Shown: in pieces, positions 24,030-32,568 of the stretch
Position numbering within the stretch: position 1 is the first letter of the stretch
How the letters are laid out: each line of letters begins with the position of its first letter
Source: Gemmatimonadota bacterium
GTDB taxonomy: Bacteria; Gemmatimonadota; Gemmatimonadetes; Longimicrobiales; Gaopeijiaceae
Assembly (NCBI GenBank): GCA_013002885.1
Contig: JABDLS010000081.1
Location: 1-35,195 of the forward strand
DNA: 35,195 nucleotides
Direction of reading: 5' to 3'
Position numbers and translations under genes: made by a program
Notes under the pieces: model-generated
Database searches by the model: none
What the model was told of the DNA's origin: nothing
Seen by the model: only the letters and a program-made list of their open reading frames with translations

Positions 24030-25198
24030 AGCGCCGGTTCCGTGCGCGGAGCCGGCTGTCTGCACCGGACGGAGCGGCGATGGCGGTGTGGGTGGTCTCG
24101 GTCGTCGGTGCCGTCACGCTGTTCTCGAGCCCGGCGACCGCTCAGGTGGCGTTCCAGTCGACGAACCGGCTGATCTTCGGGGTGCCCTCCGATCTCACCG
24201 CCTCCATGTCGTTCGTGGACGTCGACGGCGACGGCGACATGGACGCCGTTATGGCCAATGGCCGGCATTGGACCCAGGTCAACGAGGTGTACATGAACAA
24301 CGGACGGGGGCAGTTCACCTACGGCTATCCCCTGAGTCCGGAGAAGGCGACGACCTACGCGGTTCCAGCCGGCGACCTCGACGGAGACGGCGATGCCGAT
24401 ATCGTGGTGGGCAACGACCGGGCCCAATCCTGGGTGTACCTCAATGACGGGGCAGGGGCCTTCGACCGGGCGTGGTCGGTGGGGCCGGAGACGGACCCGA
24501 CACGGTCGGCACAGCTCCATGACCTCGATGGGGACGGTGATCTCGACCTCCTCGTCACCAACCGCGGAGCGCCCAACGGGTTCTATCTGAACGATGGAAC
24601 CGGACGATTCGGGCCGAAGCGGCCCTTTGGCGATCCCGACGGATCCACCATCGCCGTGGCGGTGGGCGACGTGGACGCCGACGGCAATGTCGACCTCGTC
24701 CTCGCCAACCGAGACGGGCAGGCGAACCAGATCCTGTTCGATGACGGCTCGTTGGCCTTCGATGAGGTGCGGGAGTTCGGTACGGGCACCGACGAGACCC
24801 GAGGCGTCGTGCTGGCCGATCTCGACAGCGACGGAGTGCTCGACATCGTGGCGGTGAACATCGGTGAGCCCAACGCGGTCTACCTAGGGCTCGGGGCGGG
24901 GGCGTTCGGTCCCGGCACCTCCTTCGGAGGAAACGCGCGCACGTACATGGCCATCCTGGCGGATCTCGAAGCGGACGGGGATCTCGACATCGTGGTGGCG
25001 AACGTCGGGGGACGAAACGCCGTCTACCTCAACGACGGGTCCGGCCGAGCCTGGACGGAACACTTCGTCGGTGACGAGGCAGAGGCCACATATGGAGTCG
25101 CGGCCGGCGATGTGAATGGAGACGGGTTGCCGGACCTGGGCTTCGCCAACTCCGAGTCGCTGAATCGGCTGTTCATCAATGTGAGCGGGAGGCGGTAG
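24026..25198 (+). CDS. Exported FG-GAP/VCBS-repeat protein, seven calcium-loop repeats
   Basis: This 390-aa protein has an internal signal-like helix (about residues 19-38, 'SSPATAQ'). Seven regularly spaced Asp-rich loops follow: 'DVDGDGDMD', 'DLDGDGDAD', 'DLDGDGDLD', 'DVDADGNVD', 'DLDSDGVLD', 'DLEADGDLD' and 'DVNGDGLPD', each followed by a strand such as 'IVVGNDR' and 'NGFYLNDGTGRF'. This pattern predicts a seven-bladed beta-propeller with one Ca2+ loop per blade, as in integrin-like FG-GAP domains. No enzymatic domain is attached, so a binding or adhesion role is likely. The start overlaps the stop of the MBL hydrolase as ATGA, which suggests a partnership; this is inference. Confidence 0.88.
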   Translation: MKRRFRARSRLSAPDGAAMAVWVVSVVGAVTLFSSPATAQVAFQSTNRLIFGVPSDLTASMSFVDVDGDGDMDAVMANGRHWTQVNEVYMNNGRGQFTYGYPLSPEKATTYAVPAGDLDGDGDADIVVGNDRAQSWVYLNDGAGAFDRAWSVGPETDPTRSAQLHDLDGDGDLDLLVTNRGAPNGFYLNDGTGRFGPKRPFGDPDGSTIAVAVGDVDADGNVDLVLANRDGQANQILFDDGSLAFDEVREFGTGTDETRGVVLADLDSDGVLDIVAVNIGEPNAVYLGLGAGAFGPGTSFGGNARTYMAILADLEADGDLDIVVANVGGRNAVYLNDGSGRAWTEHFVGDEAEATYGVAAGDVNGDGLPDLGFANSESLNRLFINVSGRR

Positions 25199-25209
25199 GC
25201 AGCCACCGT

Positions 25210-25235
25210 CACCGTTGTAGGTGATCCTACCGGTG
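25210..25235. terminator. Candidate bidirectional terminator hairpin
   Basis: CACCG-TT-GTAGG (25210-25221), loop TGAT, CCTAC-CGGTG (25226-25235) forms a 10-bp stem with a 2-base bulge. It lies between the stop of the FG-GAP gene (25198) and covers the stop of the opposite symporter gene (25227-25229), as expected for a shared terminator of convergent genes. There is no clear T-run on either side. Confidence 0.4.
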
Positions 25236-26654
25236 GAGCGCGCCGATCTGCGCAATCATCTCGGGGGCCTCCCGCGGGCCGAGCAACCCGCCCACCGTCA
25301 TCGCTGCGGTACTCGCGGCGAGCCCTACGACCACCGGCGCCACACCGACGTCGATGATGCCCAGCTGGATCACGGCGTACGCGCCAGCGCCCGAGACGAC
25401 CGCTCCCACGCCGCCCGCGAGGTTGGCCTTCTGCCACCACAGCCCCGCGATGGTCGGCACAAACAGACTGGCGCTCAGGATGCCCACCCCCGCGGTGTAG
25501 AACTCCGAGATCAGCTCGGGCGGGTTGTACGCCCACAGCAACGCGACGATGCCGACGAACCAGGCCGACCCGACGCGTACGAGGCTCATCGAACGCTCGC
25601 TGGCGCGGCCGCGAAGGACGGGTCCGAGGAGGTCGTGGGCGATCGCCGAGCTGCAGGCCAGGAGCAGGGCGTCGGTCGTCGACATGACCGCGGCGAGCAC
25701 CGCCGCCACCGCGATCCCGCGTATGAGCGGCGGGAACTGGGTCTCCATGACTCTCAGAAAGAGCTCGTCGGCGTCCTGAAGCCCGGGGAAGTCGATCCTG
25801 CCGACCGGGACGATGGCGAGCACGGCGGCCAGGATCATCACGCTGTAGACGATCATCGACAGGTTGAGGGACAGCCGCGCGCTCTCCGCGTCCTTGGCGG
25901 TGAAGACCCTCATGACGATGTGAGGGATGACCGGGATCGCCGTGGCCCAGATGATGAAGTAGCCGAGGTAGCCAGCCACGGGCATGTGGCTGACCTGGCC
26001 GAGTTCCGGAGCCACGGCCGTCGCTTGGCTCATGATCTCGAAGGGCGAGCCTACCCGAACGGTCAGCACCAGGGCCGTGCCGAGAACGACGATGACCATC
26101 AGGACGCCCTGGATCACGTCGGTCCAGGTGATGGCGACCATGCCACCGAAGGACACGTACGTGATGAAGACCACGGTGGCGAGGGTGAGCGCGGTGTTGT
26201 ACGGAATGCCCAGCAAGGCCTCCGCCGTGATGCCGGCGGCCTTGAGTTGAGCCACGATGTAGATCGTGAACGCGATGACGATGAGGACGGGCACGAGGTA
26301 GCGCACAACCGCGTGTGGATACCGGAAACTCAAGAAGTCTGTGATCGTGAACTTGCCGAAGTTGCGCAGCGGCCGGGCAACCAGGATCGAGGCCATCGGG
26401 AAGCCCACGACGGCGCCCCCGAACAGCGCCAACGTGGCCGGGATGCCCTGGGCGTATGCCAGACCCATCACTCCGATGATCGAGCCGCCGCTGGCCAACG
26501 CCGCCATGATCGCCATCGAATTGACCACGGTGCCGATTCGGCGCCCCGCGACCCAGTATTCGTCGCCCGAACCGAACACCCGCTTGGATACCGCGATCCC
26601 GATTCCGATACAGGCGGCGAGGTAGATCCCGACGAGGACCCGCTCCAGCACCAT
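25227..26654 (-). CDS. Sodium:solute symporter (SSS family)
   Basis: This 475-aa protein has about 13 helices and clear SSS signatures: 'DEYWVAGRRIGTVVNSMAIM' after the first helix, 'GGMVAITWTDVIQGVLM' and 'AVLAAVMSTTDALLLACSSA' (sodium-site helix with the Ser-Thr-Thr). Similarity of the N-terminal part and gene arrangement suggests a solute in the monocarboxylate, pantothenate or proline range, but specificity cannot be read. Its ATG (26654) shares one base with the TGA of the upstream small membrane gene (TGATG), indicating translational coupling. Several SSS proteins work with a small membrane partner encoded just upstream, which this layout mirrors. Confidence 0.9.
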   Translation of the reverse strand: MVLERVLVGIYLAACIGIGIAVSKRVFGSGDEYWVAGRRIGTVVNSMAIMAALASGGSIIGVMGLAYAQGIPATLALFGGAVVGFPMASILVARPLRNFGKFTITDFLSFRYPHAVVRYLVPVLIVIAFTIYIVAQLKAAGITAEALLGIPYNTALTLATVVFITYVSFGGMVAITWTDVIQGVLMVIVVLGTALVLTVRVGSPFEIMSQATAVAPELGQVSHMPVAGYLGYFIIWATAIPVIPHIVMRVFTAKDAESARLSLNLSMIVYSVMILAAVLAIVPVGRIDFPGLQDADELFLRVMETQFPPLIRGIAVAAVLAAVMSTTDALLLACSSAIAHDLLGPVLRGRASERSMSLVRVGSAWFVGIVALLWAYNPPELISEFYTAGVGILSASLFVPTIAGLWWQKANLAGGVGAVVSGAGAYAVIQLGIIDVGVAPVVVGLAASTAAMTVGGLLGPREAPEMIAQIGALHR

Positions 26655-26926
26655 CAGTCGGACTCGTGGCCGGAGCCGGTGGATGGATCGCCAGGGCGGC
26701 CCGAGACCCCTTTCGGCTCATCGGAGTCATCACGCCGCCGGCCCGCTACGAAGGTCGCCAATGCCAGCGCCGGCGAAACGATCATGAGCGCGGCGACGAG
26801 CCAGCCGAAAACGGCCATGCCCCATAGCTCGATGGTGCGCCACATCGGAAGGAATGCGAAGGCGGCGAAGGCAACGAGGAAGCCGAGTGTCGCGGCTTCG
26901 CTGCGCTTCATCGGAAAGAATGACAT
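26654..26926 (-). CDS. Small membrane partner of the sodium symporter
   Basis: This 90-aa protein has two hydrophobic helices (about residues 12-28 and 33-56, 'MAVFGWLVAALMIVSPALALA') and a charged, Ser/Gly/Asp-rich tail. It lacks an enzymatic motif. Position (directly upstream and overlapping by one base as TGATG) and size match the small subunits often paired with SSS transporters, such as DUF485-, DUF997- or DUF3311-type proteins. I cannot assign it to one of these by sequence. The start at 26926 ('MSFFPMKRSE') follows a weak 'acggg'; ATG 26911 and an upstream ATG at 26998 are possible. An 8-bp inverted repeat lies directly in front of the start. Confidence 0.6.
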   Translation of the reverse strand: MSFFPMKRSEAATLGFLVAFAAFAFLPMWRTIELWGMAVFGWLVAALMIVSPALALATFVAGRRRDDSDEPKGVSGRPGDPSTGSGHESD

Positions 26927-26930
26927 CGAC

Positions 26931-26964
26931 CCGTAGCTAGTCGTAGTGGGGCATGGAGCTACGG
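26931..26964 (-). promoter_or_regulatory. Inverted repeat in front of the symporter operon
   Basis: AGCTACGG (26957-26964 on plus) and CCGTAGCT (26931-26938) are perfect 8-bp inverted repeats, 18 bases apart, 4 bases before ATG 26926. They could be a regulator binding site or, in the minus-strand transcript, a hairpin that buries the weak ribosome binding site. The loop contains a five-codon start-to-stop frame (ATG at 26955 to TAG). The rest of the divergent gap to 27096 shows no clear promoter. Confidence 0.3.
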
Positions 26965-27096
26965 TATTCTCCTCGGCTCGGCTGCGGAAGTCCAGCAAGG
27001 CCGGAGCGAGAATACTGACCTGGGTCGCGGGCCGAGGTTTTCGGGCCCATCTTCGCGCCGGGACAACAAGCCTCCCCGAACCCAGGAGTCGTCAAG

Positions 27097-28815
27097 GTGA
27101 TCACCAGATCCCTGCTCGGAGCCGTCGTCGCTTTCGGGTGCCTCTTGCTCCCTGTTCATGCCGCCGCATGGCAGGGCGTCGCCCCCGTCCGGGTGGTCAC
27201 ACAGGAGCGGCTCGAAAGCCCCGAGCCTGAAAACTGGCTCAGCTACCGGGGCAGCTACTCAGGATGGGGGTTCAGCCCCCTCGACCAGATAGCGGTGGAC
27301 AACGTCGGGGAGTTGCGTCCGGCGTGGAGCTTTGCGACCGGCGTGAACGGAGGCCACGAGTCGCCTCCCATCGTCAACGACGGGGTGATGTACATCACGA
27401 CGCCCGGCAACCACCTGTACGCGCTCGACGCCCGTACCGGAGACTTCTTCTGGGCCTATGAGCACGACCTGCCGGAACGACTCGTTGCCATTCACGACAC
27501 CAATCGGGGCGTGGCGCTTTGGGGCGACAGGGTCTACATGGCGACGCTCGACGCCCGCGTGGTGGCGCTCGACGCGGCCACCGGGACCGTGGTCTGGGAC
27601 GCGTCCATAGCGGATAACACCTCGGGATACTACATGACCATCGCGCCGCTGGCGGTCGAGGGGCGGATCATGGTCGGCGTGTCGGGCGGTGAACTCGGGA
27701 TCCGTGGATTCGTGGTCGCGTTGGATGCCGAAACGGGCGACGAGGTATGGCGCACGCACACCGTGCCGGGCCCGGGGGAGTTCGGTCACGACACCTGGCC
27801 CGGTGAAACGTGGCGGACGGGGGGCGCCCCGGTCTGGCTTCCGGGCCATTACGACCCGGCAACGGGTTTGACCTACTGGGGAACCGGCAACCCGGGACCC
27901 TGGGTAGGTGATCAGCGCGACGGCGACAATCTCTACACCAACTCGGTGCTCGCGCTCGACGTCCACACGGGTGAGATCCGCGGCTATCACCAGTACCATT
28001 GGAACGGGTCGTGGGATTGGGATGAGGTGTCCACCCCACTTCTCCTTGACGTCACCAGGGAGGGGCGGACCTTCCCGGCCCTCGTTCATCCCGGCCGCAA
28101 CGGCTACCTCTGGCTACTGGAGCGACGGCCCGACGAAATCGGTTTCGTCGACGCCACCGAGTATGTGTTTCAGAACGTATTCACGGACATCGATCCCGCT
28201 AGCGGCCGGCCCAGTTACGACCCTGCGCACAAGCCGGCGACCGGCCAGGTCACGGGGTTCTGTCCGTCGCTTTGGGGCGGCAAGGACTGGCCGCCGGCAG
28301 CCTACAATCCGGGCACCGGCCTGGTCTACATTCCTGCGAACACGAACCACTGCGGCACCATCGAGGGGCTCGAGGTGGAATACGTGCCTGGCAGAGGCTA
28401 CACGGGGGCCGACTCGGACCTGACCCTCGCACCCGAGGCCGAAGACCACATCGGCGAGCTGCAGGCGTGGGACATGAACCAGGGCCGAGAGGTCTGGAAG
28501 GTCGAGTTTCCGAGCCTCAATTGGGGCGGCGTCCTCACCACGGCGGGCGGGCTGGTTTTTCAGGGGGGCACGCCCGATCGGTACTTTCGGGCGTTCGACG
28601 CGCGGACCGGCGAGGAGCTTTGGAGCGAGCGACTGAGTTCGGGCGTCATGGGCGTACCGATCTCCTATGCGGTCGATGGCGTCCAATACATCGCCGTGCA
28701 GTCCGGGTGGGGTGTCGATCCGGCCAGCATGACGCGTCGGATCGACGGCGTGCGGGGCACCTACACCCAGGTTCCCGAGGGTGGTGTCTTGTGGGTGTTC
28801 GCGCTGGAGCGGTGA
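27097..28815 (+). CDS. PQQ-dependent dehydrogenase (quinoprotein), no cytochrome domain
   Basis: This 572-aa exported protein (signal peptide to about residue 24) is an eight-bladed quinoprotein of the alcohol dehydrogenase type. The tryptophan-docking repeats are clear ('YALDARTGDFFWAYE', 'VALDAATGTVVWD', 'AWDMNQGREVWKV', 'AFDARTGEELWSE'). Active-site candidates are Glu199 in 'SGGELGIRG', Asn265 in 'GTGNPGPW' and Asp307 in 'WDWDE'. Asp309, two residues after the catalytic Asp, is the position that is Asp in lanthanide-dependent XoxF/ExaF-type enzymes and Ala in calcium MxaF. The vicinal Cys-Cys found before 'NRG' in most relatives is missing ('AIHDTNRG', 131-138). There is no C-terminal heme c domain, so electrons must go to a separate acceptor. 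The start is GTG 27097 with 'caggag' 9-14 bases upstream. The substrate is an alcohol or sugar alcohol by family. Confidence 0.9.
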   Translation: MITRSLLGAVVAFGCLLLPVHAAAWQGVAPVRVVTQERLESPEPENWLSYRGSYSGWGFSPLDQIAVDNVGELRPAWSFATGVNGGHESPPIVNDGVMYITTPGNHLYALDARTGDFFWAYEHDLPERLVAIHDTNRGVALWGDRVYMATLDARVVALDAATGTVVWDASIADNTSGYYMTIAPLAVEGRIMVGVSGGELGIRGFVVALDAETGDEVWRTHTVPGPGEFGHDTWPGETWRTGGAPVWLPGHYDPATGLTYWGTGNPGPWVGDQRDGDNLYTNSVLALDVHTGEIRGYHQYHWNGSWDWDEVSTPLLLDVTREGRTFPALVHPGRNGYLWLLERRPDEIGFVDATEYVFQNVFTDIDPASGRPSYDPAHKPATGQVTGFCPSLWGGKDWPPAAYNPGTGLVYIPANTNHCGTIEGLEVEYVPGRGYTGADSDLTLAPEAEDHIGELQAWDMNQGREVWKVEFPSLNWGGVLTTAGGLVFQGGTPDRYFRAFDARTGEELWSERLSSGVMGVPISYAVDGVQYIAVQSGWGVDPASMTRRIDGVRGTYTQVPEGGVLWVFALER

Positions 28816-28882
28816 CCTCAACCCATCACGCCGCCCGGGTGTCTCGGTTGGGGTCACTCTCGTCCTCCTCCCACCGTTCTGC

Positions 28883-31096
28883 ATGCCGCGCACCCTTCTC
28901 GCTTCCTTCGGGATCCTCGTTGCGATCGCCACCCTCGCGACGGAACCCGCCGCGGCCCAGACTGCGATCCCTCTGGACGAATCGCCGCGTCCGACCGCTG
29001 CTGCCGCCAGGGCCACGGGCCCCGTGGACGTCGACGGCGTCCTGGACGACGCCACCTGGTCGGTGGCCCCGGTCATCGACGAATTCTGGCAACAGAAGCC
29101 CGACGCGGGCATGGCGGCGACAGAGCGCACCGAGGTCCGCATCCTCTTCGACGACGACTACCTGTACATCGGGGCCGAGCTCATGGACCAACCGGGCTAC
29201 GAGCCCATCGTCCCGACGCTCCAGCGGGATCCGAACACCCGCGACGGGGACGCTTTCGGCCTCATGCTCGACCCCTTCCTCGACGGATCGTCGGTCTTCG
29301 CCTTCTTCTTCAACCCCGGCGGCGCCGTCAGGGACATGCAGACGGCCGACGATGGTCGCATCAACAACTCGGCTTGGGATGCGGCCATCGACATGCAGAC
29401 CCGGGTCCACGACAGGGGGTGGACGCTGGAACTCGCCATCCCATGGTCCCAGCTCCGCTTCGACCCCGCGCAGGAAGAGCAGGTGTGGGGGCTGAACCTC
29501 CTCCGCCGCATCCGAAGGAAGAACGAGGACTCCACGTGGGCGCCCATGGATCGTCGGTGGCAGATCTACGTGAGCTCGCGTGGGGGACGGCTGACGGGGT
29601 TGGACGGCCTTCGTCCGGGACGCAACCTGCTGATCAAGCCCTTCGCCCTGGCCTCCGAGCCATCGGGGGAGCTTCAAGCCGGCGTCGATACCGAATTCGA
29701 CGCGGGGCTCGACCTGAAGTACGGGATCACCCCGGGGCTGACGCTGGACCTGACGGCGAACACGGACTTCAGTCAGGTCGAGGTAGACCAGGAGCAAGTC
29801 AACCTCACCCGCTTCTCCCTCTTCTTCCCGGAGAAGCGGGAGTTCTTCCTGGAGAACGCCGGGGTGTTCCAGTTCGGTGACCAGGGCAACCGACAGACGC
29901 GGTCCGGGGCCACGGACCGGGACTTCACCCTCTTCCACTCCCGGCGCATCGGCCTCACGCCCACGGGTTCTCCGCTGCCCATTCTGGGAGGCGGACGCGT
30001 CACAGGTACGGCCGGGCCGGTCTCGCTGGGTGCTCTCAACATGCAGACCCGATCCGAGGGGTCCTTCGGCGCCGAGAACTTCACCGTTGCCCGGGTACGC
30101 GGGGAGCCTGCGCCTGGACTCAGCGTAGGCGGGATCTTCGTGAACCGCACCGAGACCGGCGGTGGGTCCGCAGAAAACCGTAGCTACGGTGTCGACGCCA
30201 ACCTGCAGGCCATGAACGGCTACCTGCTCATCCAGTCGTACCTGGCAGCGACGGAAGGGACGGCGCCCGACGGGTCGACCGTCGACCGCGGGTTGGCGGG
30301 CCGGCTGTCAGCCGGGTGGAGGGACCCGTTCTGGGAGGTCTTCGCGTTGTACCGGCACTTCGAAAGCGACTTCGATCCCGGCGTCGGTTTCGTGAGGCGG
30401 CGCGGGATGCGTCACGCGTACGGCACCTTCGGCGTGCAGCCTCGGTTCAACCGGTTCGGGCTTCTCGAACTCAACCCGTACATCGAAGCCCACGTCTACA
30501 CCGACTTCGACGGAGGCCTACAGACGAGGCTGAACACCGCCGGTCTGGGCTTGGACTTCCAGGACGGCGGCATGGCGAGCCTGGAGGTCACCGACCGCTT
30601 CGAGCGCGTCGACGAGTCGTTCTCGGTGCGTGGTGTCGAGGTGGCTGCCGGACGATACGACTTCGTCGAGGCTTCGGCCTCGTACACCCTGAGCGGGGCA
30701 CGCGCCATCTCCGGGCGTGTGAACGTGAGCGGGGGCGAGTACTTCGGTGGAGACCGTCAGTCCATCGGCGGGTCGCTCCTCGGCCGACTCGGTTCGCAGA
30801 TCCTCCTCGACCTCTCCCTGGACCACAACGAGATCGATCTGCCCGGGCAGGCGTCCACCACCGCCGACGTCTACGGCGCCAAGCTCGACGTCTTTTTCTC
30901 GACGACGCTCCTGACCAGCGCCTTCATTCAGTTCAACGAGGCCCAGGAGGAGCTCGTCACGAATCTTCGTTTCAGGTGGATCCACGCGCCTCTGTCCGAT
31001 CTGTACCTCGTGCTCACCGAGCGGCGGGACACCGCGGCTGGTATGGTCTTGGATCGCTTTCTGACGGCGAAGGTGACGAGGCTCTTCTCTTTCTGA
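28883..31096 (+). CDS. DUF5916 protein with N-terminal CBM9-like domain
   Basis: This 737-aa exported protein (signal peptide ending 'PAAAQ', residue 26) has an N-terminal carbohydrate-binding family 9-like module (about residues 40-230: 'VDVDGVLDDATW', 'VRILFDDDYLYIGAEL', 'WTLELAIPWSQLRF'). The DUF5916 domain follows, with its hallmark 'NTDFSQVEVDQEQVNLTRFS' and 'FFPEKREFFLENAGVF'. The remaining strands ('...TDRFERVDESFSVRGVEV') look like an outer-membrane beta-barrel, with the terminal Phe expected of barrel proteins ('TRLFSF'). This suggests an outer-membrane protein of unknown function, possibly in glycan or peptide binding or uptake. The frame runs upstream to 28781 inside the PQQ gene, but the signal peptide sets the start at 28883. 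No good ribosome binding site is seen. It may be cotranscribed with the PQQ gene (67-base gap). Confidence 0.87.
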   Translation: MPRTLLASFGILVAIATLATEPAAAQTAIPLDESPRPTAAAARATGPVDVDGVLDDATWSVAPVIDEFWQQKPDAGMAATERTEVRILFDDDYLYIGAELMDQPGYEPIVPTLQRDPNTRDGDAFGLMLDPFLDGSSVFAFFFNPGGAVRDMQTADDGRINNSAWDAAIDMQTRVHDRGWTLELAIPWSQLRFDPAQEEQVWGLNLLRRIRRKNEDSTWAPMDRRWQIYVSSRGGRLTGLDGLRPGRNLLIKPFALASEPSGELQAGVDTEFDAGLDLKYGITPGLTLDLTANTDFSQVEVDQEQVNLTRFSLFFPEKREFFLENAGVFQFGDQGNRQTRSGATDRDFTLFHSRRIGLTPTGSPLPILGGGRVTGTAGPVSLGALNMQTRSEGSFGAENFTVARVRGEPAPGLSVGGIFVNRTETGGGSAENRSYGVDANLQAMNGYLLIQSYLAATEGTAPDGSTVDRGLAGRLSAGWRDPFWEVFALYRHFESDFDPGVGFVRRRGMRHAYGTFGVQPRFNRFGLLELNPYIEAHVYTDFDGGLQTRLNTAGLGLDFQDGGMASLEVTDRFERVDESFSVRGVEVAAGRYDFVEASASYTLSGARAISGRVNVSGGEYFGGDRQSIGGSLLGRLGSQILLDLSLDHNEIDLPGQASTTADVYGAKLDVFFSTTLLTSAFIQFNEAQEELVTNLRFRWIHAPLSDLYLVLTERRDTAAGMVLDRFLTAKVTRLFSF

Positions 31097-31109
31097 CCCC
31101 AGGCTCGTG

Positions 31110-32492
31110 ATGGCCACCGAACCCTCCCACCCCGACGGCCTGATCCGCACGCTCGGTCCGTGGGCCGCGGGCGCGTTCGTTGTCACCAACATGATCGGTT
31201 CGGGCATCTTTACGGTGCCGGCCTTCGTGCGGGTCGCGACGGGCAGCGCGATGGGGTCACTGGGCGTCTGGCTGGCGGCCGGACTCCTCGGACTCTGTGG
31301 GGCGCTCTGCTACTCGGAGCTCGCCACGCGGATGCCACGAGCTGGGGGCGAGTACCGCTTCCTAAGCGAGGGCTTCGGCCAACTCTGGGGCTTCCTGAGC
31401 GGGTGGACGTCCTTCGTGGTGGGCTTTTCAGCGGCGGTGGCGGCTTCGGCGCTCGGCGTGGCCGCCTACGTCGCGCCTCTCATCGATGGGTGGGACCCGG
31501 AGGCGCTGTTCGTCGGTGGCGTCACACAGGGCGCAGCCTCGGCTGCTGCCCTCGTTCTGGTCCTGACCCTCGTTCACTGCGTCGGCGTGCGTTGGAGTGG
31601 AGGCTTCCAGACGACGCTGGCAACGATGGTGCTTGGCGCCATCGTGCTCCTGCTGTTCGCGGGCTTTTCGAGCGGGAACGGCGAGTGGTCGGGTCTAGTG
31701 GCTGCGGCGGAGCCCGAGAGCAACGGTTGGGTGGCGCTGCTTCAGGTCACGTACGCCTACGCCGGGTGGAACGCGGCGGCGTACATCGCCGGCGAGGTGA
31801 AACACCCCCGACGGAACCTCCCCATCGCCATACTCGGGGGGACGCTGTTCGTGATTGCGGCGTACCTCCTTCTCAACGCCCTTTTCTTCTATGCGGTCCC
31901 GGAGGCGCGATGGGAGGCGGAGATCGCCATCGGGGCCGTAGCCGCCGAACGACTCTTCGGCCCGGTGGGAGCCCTGGCCGTGAGCGGCGTGATCGCGCTG
32001 GCCATGTTCGGGTCGGTCAGCGCGATGACCGCCGTCGGACCCCGCATCTACTACGCCATGGCGCGCGACGGCGTCGCCCCCAGGGTCCTGGCCCGGACCT
32101 CCGGGCATGGCGTGGCGCCGGTCGCCGCCATCGTGGCCCAGGGACTGCTGGCCGCGACGCTGGCACTCACCGGCGCGTTCTCGGCGCTCCTGATCTACAT
32201 CGGTTCGTCGCTCCTGCTCTTCAACGCCCTGACCATTGCCACGCTCTTCGTCGTCCGACGGCGTGAGGTCGCCGGCGCGGGCGAGGTCTTTCGGACGCCG
32301 CTACACCCCCTCCCGGCAGTCGTCTTCATCGGCATCACCCTGGCGGCGTGGATCAATGGACTCGTGGGTGCACCGGTCCCGACGGGTGCCGCTCTGGGTA
32401 CCCTGGCGCTTGGGGCGGGGATCTATGCCGTGGGACGGAGGTTTGGCTGGTTGGGGTCCCATGGGGGGATCGGTGCGGGACGTCCCCTCTAG
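31110..32492 (+). CDS. APC family amino-acid permease
   Basis: This 460-aa protein has 12 predicted helices. The APC landmark in helix 1 is 'NMIGSGIFTVPAFV', and 'CYSELATRMPRAGGEYRFL' follows helix 2. 'AGWNAAAYIAGEVKHPRRNLP' is the conserved helix 6 region. The family exchanges or imports amino acids or amines by proton symport or antiport. The gene lies only 13 bases after the DUF5916 gene and is probably in the same transcript. ATG 31110 is preferred over GTG 31107. The nearby peptidases (M28, M14, serine hydrolases) make import of released amino acids plausible; substrate identity cannot be read. Ordinary length for the family. Confidence 0.92.
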   Translation: MATEPSHPDGLIRTLGPWAAGAFVVTNMIGSGIFTVPAFVRVATGSAMGSLGVWLAAGLLGLCGALCYSELATRMPRAGGEYRFLSEGFGQLWGFLSGWTSFVVGFSAAVAASALGVAAYVAPLIDGWDPEALFVGGVTQGAASAAALVLVLTLVHCVGVRWSGGFQTTLATMVLGAIVLLLFAGFSSGNGEWSGLVAAAEPESNGWVALLQVTYAYAGWNAAAYIAGEVKHPRRNLPIAILGGTLFVIAAYLLLNALFFYAVPEARWEAEIAIGAVAAERLFGPVGALAVSGVIALAMFGSVSAMTAVGPRIYYAMARDGVAPRVLARTSGHGVAPVAAIVAQGLLAATLALTGAFSALLIYIGSSLLLFNALTIATLFVVRRREVAGAGEVFRTPLHPLPAVVFIGITLAAWINGLVGAPVPTGAALGTLALGAGIYAVGRRFGWLGSHGGIGAGRPL

Positions 32493-32568
32493 ACCGTCCC
32501 CAAGCCCCGCGCAGAAGGGAACGAAGTCAACCCTGGCGAACGGGCGCCGCTCTGCCGATCCTCCGTCC

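Noticed and set aside
25221-26936. 571-codon plus-strand frame over the symporter
   Set aside because: Translation is dominated by Asp, Arg, His and Gly with no domain; the minus strand encodes a clear membrane transporter.
32236-32568. N-terminal extension of the TPR protein frame
   Set aside because: Mostly overlaps the permease gene and is Ser/Arg/Trp-rich without homology; the natural start is 32569.
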